From: JACKCD01 sp041390905
GTDB taxonomy: Bacteria > Chloroflexota > Anaerolineae > Promineifilales > Promineifilaceae
DNA length: 64,000 nucleotides
NCBI GenBank assembly: GCA_041390905.1
Contig: JAWKPA010000012.1
Span: 1,116,001 to 1,180,000 of the forward strand
Reading direction: 5' to 3'
The notes beneath the pieces are model-generated. The model searched no databases. It was not told where the DNA came from and was given only the letters and a program-made list of their open reading frames with translations. The stretch's first letter is position 1. The number at the start of each line of letters is the position of its first letter. The position numbers and the translations under genes are program-made. Of the stretch, positions 58,106-64,000 are shown one piece after another.

Positions 58106-58741
58106 TTAAACCTTTTCTACGTGCAAGAAATCCAGTTCGACAGGGGTCTCGCGCCCAAAGAACGACACCATGACGCGAACTTTGGCACGGTCAATGTCAA
58201 TTTCTGCCACCGTTCCGATGAAATCAGCAAACGGCCCGGTGCCAATGCGAACTTTTTCACCGATTTGGAAGTCGAACTTAACTTTGGGTGCTTCAGCTTC
58301 CATACGGTTCATAATCTTGGCAACTTCGTCGGCTCGCAAAGGGGTAGGATCATTACCCATACCAACAAAGCCTGTAACACCCGGAGTATTACGTACAACA
58401 TACCAGGAATCTTCGCTCATGATAAGCTGCACGAGAATATAGCCAGGAAAAACACGACGCTCTACGGTGCGGCGCTTGCCATCTTTAATTTCAATTTCGT
58501 CTTCTGTGGGAACAACAACATCAAAAATTTTGTCCTGCATTCCCATCGTTTCAATACGTTGCTCAATACTGTGACGAACCTTGTTTTCATAGCCCGAATA
58601 GCAGTGTACGACGTACCAAGCACGACCATCAGACGGTTGATCACTGCTGTCTTTGCCGCCTAAGGTGACAGATTCAAAAAGATCATCTGCTACCTTATCG
58701 TCAAACAAATTTGGAACTTTGTCCACGTTTTCGTCACTCAT
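58106..58741 (-). CDS. nusG: Transcription elongation factor NusG
   Basis: The 211-aa product has the NGN domain (AWYVVHCYSGYENKVRHSIE, FPGYILVQLIM, VRNTPGVTGFVG) and the KOW domain (GEKVRIGTGPFADFIGTVAE). It aids RNA polymerase and couples it to Rho or ribosomes. ATG 58741 begins a ~35-residue acidic N-terminal stretch before the domain. Confidence 0.96.
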   Translation of the reverse strand: MSDENVDKVPNLFDDKVADDLFESVTLGGKDSSDQPSDGRAWYVVHCYSGYENKVRHSIEQRIETMGMQDKIFDVVVPTEDEIEIKDGKRRTVERRVFPGYILVQLIMSEDSWYVVRNTPGVTGFVGMGNDPTPLRADEVAKIMNRMEAEAPKVKFDFQIGEKVRIGTGPFADFIGTVAEIDIDRAKVRVMVSFFGRETPVELDFLHVEKV

Positions 58742-58769
58742 TACGTTTCGATTCCAAAAGGCAGAATGC

Positions 58770-59003
58770 CTATGCTCCAATAAACAGACTTAGGAGTTGT
58801 TGAATTCCGTTTGAGAAGATGGTGTCAAAGACCCATAAGAACAGGGAAAAGACAAGCGTTGAGGCCAAAACGATGCCTGTTAGGCGCCACGATTCTTCTC
58901 GGGTTGGCCAAGTAACCTTACGCAGCTCTCCTCGTGTTTCGCGATAGTAGCGTACGATAACATTGGGCTGTTTAACGGCCGTTTCCGAATTGCTTTCACT
59001 CAC
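58770..59003 (-). CDS. secE: Preprotein translocase subunit SecE
   Basis: The 77-aa single-span SecE has the conserved RGELRKVTWPTREESWRLTG amphipathic helix and one membrane helix. GTG 59003 is favoured because it gives the usual length; an in-frame ATG at 59111 would add 36 residues encoded across hairpins next to the tRNA. The palindrome gives ETAVK near the start. Confidence 0.9.
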   Translation of the reverse strand: MSESNSETAVKQPNVIVRYYRETRGELRKVTWPTREESWRLTGIVLASTLVFSLFLWVFDTIFSNGIQQLLSLFIGA

Positions 59004-59024
59004 AGTTAAAAATACCCTTACTAA

Positions 59025-59062
59025 ATCTACGGGAAGCTGAGAAACCTCAACTTCCCGTAGAT
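59025..59062. repeat. Hairpin between tRNA-Trp and secE
   Basis: ATCTACGGGAAG pairs exactly with CTTCCCGTAGAT (12 bp, 14-nt loop). Another 13-bp hairpin, GTTGTTTAGAAAA/TTTTCTAAACAAC, lies at 59084-59112 directly after the tRNA. Neither has a T tract, so RNA processing is more likely than termination. Confidence 0.6.
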
Positions 59063-59116
59063 TAGACCAGATTCTTTTGGCATGTTGTTTAGAAAACGCT
59101 TTTCTAAACAACGAAA

Positions 59117-59189
<73 letters not shown>

Positions 59190-59197
59190 ATACAGGT

Positions 59198-59362
59198 TTA
59201 GCGCGTTTCCCGATGGAGGCGATGCTGCCGACAACGCGGGCAATACTTGTTAAACTCTAGCCGGCTTGGGTTATTGCGCCGGTTTTTCTCACTAATATAG
59301 TTGCGTTCTTTACATTCTGTACATGCCAGAATAATATGAGACCGAACGGCTTTTTTCGCCAT
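59198..59362 (-). CDS. rpmG: 50S ribosomal protein L33
   Basis: A 54-aa protein, MAKKAVRSHIILACTECKER then NYISEKNRRNNPSRLEFNKY and a C-terminal CPRC. It is the zinc-binding type with two Cys pairs (CTEC, CPRC). Position between tuf and secE is common in bacteria. Confidence 0.95.
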   Translation of the reverse strand: MAKKAVRSHIILACTECKERNYISEKNRRNNPSRLEFNKYCPRCRQHRLHRETR

Positions 59363-59421
59363 GATGCAACCTCAGAAACAAGGGTTGGCGCACATGCGCC
59401 AACCCTCTATCTAATAGCTAA

Positions 59422-60618
59422 TTATTCCAGAATTTTGGTAATAACACCAGCACCAACAGTCAAACCACCCTCGCGGATTGCGAAGCGGCTACCATCTTCC
59501 AAAGCAACCTTGGAAATCAGTTCAACCGTAAACTTGGCATTATCCCCAGGCAAAACCATTTCCACACCTTCGGGCAAGGTAATCTTACCCGTAATGTCCA
59601 TGGTACGGATATAGAACTGTGGACGGTATCCATCCTGGAATGCCTTGTGACGACCACCCTCATCTTTCCGCAAAACATAAACTTCGCAGTCGAACTTGGT
59701 GTGAGGGGTAATGCTCTTGGGTTTTGCCAAAACCTGGCCGCGCTCAATTTCATCCCGGTTGATACCGCGAAGGAGCAAACCAGCGTTGTCACCAGCTTCA
59801 GCATAGTCCAAAGTTTTGTGGAACATTTCAATAGACGTGACAACGACCTCGCGGGTATCTTTGATACCAACAATTTCTACCTTTTCACCCGCCTTAAGCG
59901 CACCGCGTTCCACGCGCCCAGTCACAACCGTACCGCGCCCCTTAATGGAGAACACATCTTCCACTGGCATCAGGAATGGCTTTTCTTTATCGCGTGTCGG
60001 AGTTGGAATCCATTCATCTACAGTTGCCATTAACTCGTAAATGGGAGCATATGCTGGATTATTAGGGTCTGCACTGTCACATTCCAGAGCAACAACGGCA
60101 CTGCCACGAACAATGGGAGTATCTTCTTCGTAGTTTTGGGATGCCAGAAGTTCAGCCAATTCAAGCTCAACCAGTTCCAACAATTCCTCGTCATCCATCA
60201 AGTCAACTTTGTTAAGGAAGACAACCATCTTGGGAACGTTTACCTGGCGAGCCAACAAGACGTGTTCACGGGTTTGCGGCATGGGGCCATCAGGCGCAGA
60301 CACAACCAGAATTGCGCCATCCATCTGAGCCGCGCCGGTGATCATGTTTTTGATGTAGTCACGATGCCCAGGGCAGTCAACGTGTGCGTAGTGACGTTTT
60401 TCAGTCCGATATTCAACGTGGGAAATAGCAATCGTGATACCGCGTGCCTTTTCTTCTGGAGCATTGTCAATCTCGTCAAATTTCGAGAAATCAGCAAACC
60501 CTTTTAAAGACAGTGCCTTTGTGATAGCAGCTGTCAGAGATGTCTTACCGTGGTCAACGTGACCGATCGTACCAATATTTACGTGTGGTAAATTGCGATC
60601 AAATTTTTGCTTGGCCAT
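59422..60618 (-). CDS. tuf: Elongation factor Tu
   Basis: The 398-aa product has the GTPase motifs GHVDHGKTSLT, RGITI (effector), DCPGH, NKVD and GSA(V), then domains 2 and 3 to the end GAGVITKILE. It brings aminoacyl-tRNA to the ribosome. It follows three tRNA genes in the same direction. No AACGGCCGTT in the gene. Confidence 0.98.
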   Translation of the reverse strand: MAKQKFDRNLPHVNIGTIGHVDHGKTSLTAAITKALSLKGFADFSKFDEIDNAPEEKARGITIAISHVEYRTEKRHYAHVDCPGHRDYIKNMITGAAQMDGAILVVSAPDGPMPQTREHVLLARQVNVPKMVVFLNKVDLMDDEELLELVELELAELLASQNYEEDTPIVRGSAVVALECDSADPNNPAYAPIYELMATVDEWIPTPTRDKEKPFLMPVEDVFSIKGRGTVVTGRVERGALKAGEKVEIVGIKDTREVVVTSIEMFHKTLDYAEAGDNAGLLLRGINRDEIERGQVLAKPKSITPHTKFDCEVYVLRKDEGGRHKAFQDGYRPQFYIRTMDITGKITLPEGVEMVLPGDNAKFTVELISKVALEDGSRFAIREGGLTVGAGVITKILE

Positions 60619-60766
60619 CTTTCGTAACTTTCACCCTTTTAAGATTTTTGTGCGATGGTCACAGTCTGCAACTGCCGAATCACACTTGATTTATAGCCCA
60701 ATGCTTTCACAAATAGACCCTGCCCATCAATTTTATTAATTTTGCCGGAGATGAACGGGGTATAAA

Positions 60767-60839
60767 AGCCCACGATGGGATTTGAACCCATGACCTCATT
60801 CTTACCAAGAATGTGCTCTGCCTACTGAGCTACGTGGGC
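60767..60839 (-). tRNA. tRNA-Thr (GGT)
   Basis: A 73-nt cloverleaf: acceptor GCCCACG/CGTGGGC, anticodon stem CATTC/GAATG with loop TTGGTAA, T loop GGTTCAAATCCC. Next to tuf. Confidence 0.95.
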
Positions 60840-60902
60840 AAAATGGAAATGAATACGACCAAAAAATCAGCACTTAGACTGGGCATCCAAGTGCTGATTG
60901 AA

Positions 60903-60985
60903 TGGGCCAGGTAGGACTCGAACCTACGAAGGCTTCTGCCAGCGGATTTACAGTCCGCCCCCTTTGCCACTCGGGACACTGACCC
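60903..60985 (-). tRNA. tRNA-Tyr (GTA)
   Basis: An 83-nt class II tRNA with long variable arm: acceptor GGGTCAG/CTGGCCC, anticodon loop CTGTAAA, discriminator A. Confidence 0.95.
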
Positions 60986-61038
60986 TTATCCATCTATTTG
61001 GGGTTCGTTTTGTTTACCATGTATCGTAACGACCCTAG

Positions 61039-61111
61039 AGCCGACGATGGGAATTGAACCCATAACCTATGCTTTACAAGAGCATTGCTCTGCCAGTTGA
61101 GCTACGTCGGC
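61039..61111 (-). tRNA. tRNA-Thr (TGT)
   Basis: A 73-nt cloverleaf: acceptor GCCGACG/CGTCGGC, anticodon stem ATGCT/AGCAT with loop CTTGTAA. First gene of the tRNA-tuf-rpl transcript. Confidence 0.95.
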
Positions 61112-61225
61112 GCAATTGACAACTATCTCTGTTGTCGTGACATGGTTAGCAAAACATCTTGTTAAATCTGCGAATTTGCTTTTAATAAGGCAAGCTAACC
61201 TAGCTGCGCCAAACACGCAAGATAT

Positions 61226-61253
61226 AGTATATCACTCGCGTTCGATTCGTCAA
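61226..61253 (-). promoter_or_regulatory. Promoter of the tRNA-tuf-secE-nusG-rpl cluster
   Basis: On the minus strand TTGACG (61253-61248), 16 bp, TATACT (61231-61226), about 115 bp before tRNA-Thr(TGT). A strong match, fitting a highly expressed operon. Divergently, TATAAT at 61311-61316 may serve the next plus-strand gene. Confidence 0.7.
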
Positions 61254-61406
61254 ATAAAAAGAGCGTAAGATTTAACTTTCTTTTGAAAAATCGTTTTAGC
61301 AAATCTGGGTTATAATAGAGTACATTGCATAACGCATGTATAAGTATAGCGGATCGCTGGGCAGGTTTCAACTTCTGGCTGCAAGAGGTGGTGCAAGAGG
61401 CAGTTC

Positions 61407-62255
61407 ATGGATATTTCTGTAACTCAACTGAACAGGCGTTTGGCAGTGCAATTGCCAACGCGCCTCCCGCTGGGGCTGGTGTTTGTGGTGGGGCGGGTGG
61501 AGAATTTGCGGTTGTTGACGGAGCGTAAGCTGGAGGTGTTGCGGGTTAACGGCCGTTCTTCTCGCGTACAGTTTATGCTGGTTGAAAAATCCCACCGCTT
61601 ACGCTGTGAACTGTCGGCGCGGGCGGCGGGTGAGGTAGACCTGCAAGAAGGGGATTTGGTACGCGCTGGCGGTCACCTGGTTTTTGATCCACTACAGGCA
61701 GAATATTTTTTGCTGGCTCGTGATGTTGACCTGGTTGAGAAAGAAGAGCCAGAGCTAGTGGCAGAGAATGGTCTTAACGAGCCGCCGCTGGGGCGGTTGG
61801 CCCTGACCCCGATGCTGGCCGATATTAAAAAGCGGTCTGAGGCCGCACGGCAAGCACCAGAGGATATGCCGTATTGGGTGCAGAAGATTGCGCCGCCTGA
61901 TTTCCAGCCGATAGAAGTGGCAAGGGAAGGGGGAAAAACGGCCGTTTCTACCCAACCCGTTGAACCTGAGCTGCCACGTCTGGATACGAACCTTGTCAGC
62001 TATCTGTCTAATGCAATGGACAGTGACGAAATTGTTGAACTTACCCCCGAACTGCTGGCAAAATATTTGCCCTTGCCGCCTGAAGCACCAACGCCAGCCT
62101 TGCCACAAGCTGAGGTGGCAGAAGCCATGTCGCCTGCGACCGCAAAAAAGAGTCAGCCGCCGCAGCACCGCACAGAACAACTTGTTGGCGGCTTGATCTT
62201 GCTTATTGTGCTGCTCACGCTGATTGCCCTTATTGGGGTCATCTTTTTCCTTTAA
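61407..62255 (+). CDS. Hypothetical protein with C-terminal membrane anchor
   Basis: The 282-aa product has an N-terminal beta-rich part (LPLGLVFVVGRVENLRLLTE, VQFMLVEKSHRLRCELSARA, LQEGDLVRAGGHLVFDP) that suggests an OB fold. The middle is Pro/Glu-rich, and the last ~22 residues form a membrane helix. No family is recognised. The following ATP-grasp gene starts 21 bp after it, so a common transcript is likely. Confidence 0.6.
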   Translation: MDISVTQLNRRLAVQLPTRLPLGLVFVVGRVENLRLLTERKLEVLRVNGRSSRVQFMLVEKSHRLRCELSARAAGEVDLQEGDLVRAGGHLVFDPLQAEYFLLARDVDLVEKEEPELVAENGLNEPPLGRLALTPMLADIKKRSEAARQAPEDMPYWVQKIAPPDFQPIEVAREGGKTAVSTQPVEPELPRLDTNLVSYLSNAMDSDEIVELTPELLAKYLPLPPEAPTPALPQAEVAEAMSPATAKKSQPPQHRTEQLVGGLILLIVLLTLIALIGVIFFL

Positions 62256-62276
62256 CCAAACAGGACTTGACATGCT

Positions 62277-63473
62277 ATGACAGTTACTATTCTTTGTTTA
62301 GCCAGCTACTTTAAAGGGACGACCTTTCTCAAGGCTGCCAAAGCGCAGGGAGCGCGGGTCTTGTTGCTGACGCGAGAAAAAATTGCCAATGAGCCCTGGC
62401 CGCGTGAAAGTATTGACGAACTGTTTTTAATGCCCAATTTGTCCAAGCAGCCGGATATTACCTATGCGGTAAGCTATTTGATGCGCGGCAACAAGATTGA
62501 TCGGATTGTGCCGCTGGATGATTATGATGTGGAAACGGCGGCGGCGCTGCGGGAGCATTTACGATTGCCGGGGCTGGGGGATACGCCTGTGCGCCATTTC
62601 CGCGACAAGCTGGCGATGCGGGGGCGGGCGGCGGCCATTGGCATTCCGGTACCTGCCTTTACACCGGTGTTTAATTATGACCAGTTGCGCCACTTTATGG
62701 CGACAGTGCCGGGGCCATGGCTGCTCAAGCCCCGCTCAGAGGCGGGGGCAATGGGCATCAAGCGCATTAATCACCCAGATGAGGTGTGGCACTGGCTTAA
62801 TGAATTGGGCGACAAGCAGTCGCATTTTTTGCTGGAACAATTTTTGCCGGGCGAGATGTACCATGTGGATTCGATTGTGTGGGATGGTGAAGTGGTGTTT
62901 GCTACGCCGCACAAATATACGCGCCCACCGCTGAGTGTATCGCACGATGGCGGGGTGTTTGCTACGCGCACGCTGCCGGCCGACAGCGAGGAAGCACAGC
63001 AGTTGTTGTCATTAAATCGGCAGTTGCTGCCCGCTTTTGGCATGGAACGCGGGGTGGCGCACACGGAATTTTTGCGAGCCGAGACAAACGGCCGTTTTCA
63101 CTTCATCGAAACAGCCGCTCGCGTTGGTGGTGCCAACATCGAGCAGTTGGTTGAAGCCTCCAGCGGCATTAACCTGTGGGGTGAATGGGCCAAGCTCGAA
63201 ATTCGCCATGCCCAGGGACGACCGTATACCCCGCCCACGCTGCTGGGGCAGTACGCCGGGGTGCTGGTTTGCCTGGCGCGGCAGCAGCATCCCGATTTGT
63301 CTGCTTATCAGGATGCCGAAATTGTGTATCGGGTACATAAGGAACAGCACGCCGGGCTGGTGGTGGCATCACCCAGCGTGGCGCGGGTTGAGGAGCTAAT
63401 TTACAGCTACGCCGAACGTTTTGCCCATGACTTTTTGGCCTACGCGCCACCTTTGGACACGGCACCAACGTGA
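62277..63473 (+). CDS. ATP-grasp family ligase
   Basis: The 398-aa product has a Rossmann-like start (ILCLASYFKGTTFLKAAKAQ). The ATP-grasp region has WLLKPRSEAGAMGIKRI, FLLEQFLPGEMYHVDSIVWD, and the metal ligands in HFIETAARVGGANIEQLVEA. The layout resembles carbamoyl-phosphate/biotin-carboxylase-like and dipeptide-type ligases. It joins a carboxylate to an amine or thiol with ATP; the substrates are unknown. The next gene converges on it. Confidence 0.8.
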   Translation: MTVTILCLASYFKGTTFLKAAKAQGARVLLLTREKIANEPWPRESIDELFLMPNLSKQPDITYAVSYLMRGNKIDRIVPLDDYDVETAAALREHLRLPGLGDTPVRHFRDKLAMRGRAAAIGIPVPAFTPVFNYDQLRHFMATVPGPWLLKPRSEAGAMGIKRINHPDEVWHWLNELGDKQSHFLLEQFLPGEMYHVDSIVWDGEVVFATPHKYTRPPLSVSHDGGVFATRTLPADSEEAQQLLSLNRQLLPAFGMERGVAHTEFLRAETNGRFHFIETAARVGGANIEQLVEASSGINLWGEWAKLEIRHAQGRPYTPPTLLGQYAGVLVCLARQQHPDLSAYQDAEIVYRVHKEQHAGLVVASPSVARVEELIYSYAERFAHDFLAYAPPLDTAPT

Positions 63474-64000
63474 TTATGGTTGGAATTTCAGGCAAACGGG
63501 CGTGGCGCAAACTGTTTGGTGAATGGGGGTAAGCTGCCCGCTGCTGGCATCGAGCCGAAAGACGATGATGTTGTCGTTGTTTTGGTTGGCGGCGAGGAGA
63601 AAACGGCCGTTTGGCGCAATCACAAAACCGCGTGGAAAGCTCCCCTGTGTGGCTGTGTGACCGAGCGGGGTGAGCAGCCCGGTGGCCGGGTCGCAGGCGA
63701 AGGTGGCAAGGGAGTCGTGGCCGCGATTGGAGGCGTAGAGAAAACGGCCGTTTGGTTCCAAATGTACATCCGCCCCGTAATTTTCGCCGTCGTAGTCCGC
63801 TGGAATAGTGGGGACGGTTTGCAGCAGGCGCAAAATGGCTCCGTCGGGTTCATAGGCATAAACGGCGAGGGTGGGGGTGAGTTCGTGGAGGAGGTAGGCA
63901 AAACGGCCGTTTGAGTGAAACACCAGATGGCGCGGTCCACTGCCGGGGCTGGTGCCGATGGTGCTAACCTGTTCAAGCTGCTCGTTCTTACTTAGCCGGT
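63474..64000 (-). CDS. Lactonase-family beta-propeller (6-phosphogluconolactonase type), N-terminus outside the window
   Basis: About 175 C-terminal residues are visible and the frame is open to base 64000. Repeats such as GPRHLVFHSNGRFAYLLHE, NGADVHLEPNGRFLYASNRG and FPRGFVIAPNGRFLLAANQN are the blades of the lactonase/YbhE seven-bladed propeller. It may hydrolyse 6-phosphogluconolactone, which would feed gnd at 31893, but other lactones are possible. Three blades encode the conserved NGRF through AACGGCCGTT, so the palindrome fits the natural blade motif. Confidence 0.82.
   Translation of the reverse strand, partial: RLSKNEQLEQVSTIGTSPGSGPRHLVFHSNGRFAYLLHELTPTLAVYAYEPDGAILRLLQTVPTIPADYDGENYGADVHLEPNGRFLYASNRGHDSLATFACDPATGLLTPLGHTATQGSFPRGFVIAPNGRFLLAANQNNDNIIVFRLDASSGQLTPIHQTVCATPVCLKFQP

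Noticed and set aside
58067..58663. 198-codon plus-strand frame
   Set aside because: Antisense shadow of nusG.
59003..59111. N-terminal extension of SecE from the ATG at 59111
   Set aside because: It would be encoded by hairpins next to the tRNA; the GTG start gives the family length.

Overview
The window looks like part of a Chloroflexota chromosome, probably Anaerolineae or a relative such as Ardenticatenia/Promineifilaceae. That placement is an inference from gene content and order: a short EF-Ts, RNase J, class I FBPase, Rho, a MoxR/ABC-2 cluster, and a translation cluster tRNA-tuf-rpmG-tRNA-secE-nusG-rplKAJL. There is no 16S gene to confirm it. Most of the window is ordinary core genome. 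No CRISPR array, integrase or transposase is visible.

Layout. 1-6.7 kb: secreted alginate-lyase-like protein, its truncated paralogue, a methyltransferase, a HepT/MntA toxin-antitoxin pair, a sirtuin and MgtE. 6.7-12 kb: the rpsB-tsf-pyrH-frr-uppS-cdsA block. 12-17 kb: fbp, rho, a LysM/M23 peptidase and rlmN. 17-22.4 kb: three envelope/glycosyl-transfer genes. 22.4-28.3 kb: ptsH-ptsI followed by a chain of small accessory modules (HNH plus partner twice, a broken hicAB, a DUF4258/YgiT pair). 28.3-36.6 kb: a probable small RNA, a dehalogenase-like gene, an OYE-family enzyme, gnd, a sugar/nucleoside kinase, a polyprenol-kinase-like gene and a metzincin. 36.7-47.3 kb: MoxR, ABC-2 transporter and a large envelope protein, interrupted by an AT-rich acquired segment and a small two-gene cassette. 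47.5-55.6 kb: mixed housekeeping genes (ferredoxin, translin-like protein, RNase J, PP2C, Maf). 55.6-61.3 kb: ribosomal and translation operon with four tRNAs. 61.4-64 kb: a membrane protein, an ATP-grasp enzyme and a lactonase cut by the window end.

Two genome-scale signals stand out. First, the decamer AACGGCCGTT, a perfect palindrome, occurs about 88 times by hand count in 64 kb, inside genes in all reading frames and between genes. It encodes recurrent TAV, NGRF and KRPF tripeptides/tetrapeptides. It resembles in behaviour, not in sequence, the HIP1 palindrome of cyanobacteria. It is missing from the AT-rich segment at 41.85-43.78 kb and rare in the most conserved translation genes.

Second, at two unrelated places (behind ptsI, and behind the 827-aa envelope gene at 44.5 kb) small accessory gene pairs sit between direct copies of the 3' end of the neighbouring core gene. 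Behind ptsI there are five copies or remnants separating four modules. Behind the 827-aa gene a 116-bp copy with one mismatch flanks a 533-bp two-gene cassette. Both duplications begin within a few bases of an AACGGCCGTT palindrome. This looks like an undescribed route by which small toxin-antitoxin-like modules are captured or exchanged at gene ends. The mechanism is inference.

Intergenic spaces also carry many hairpin-forming repeats built of short iterated words. Several lie in frame within, or form the beginning of, membrane-protein genes.
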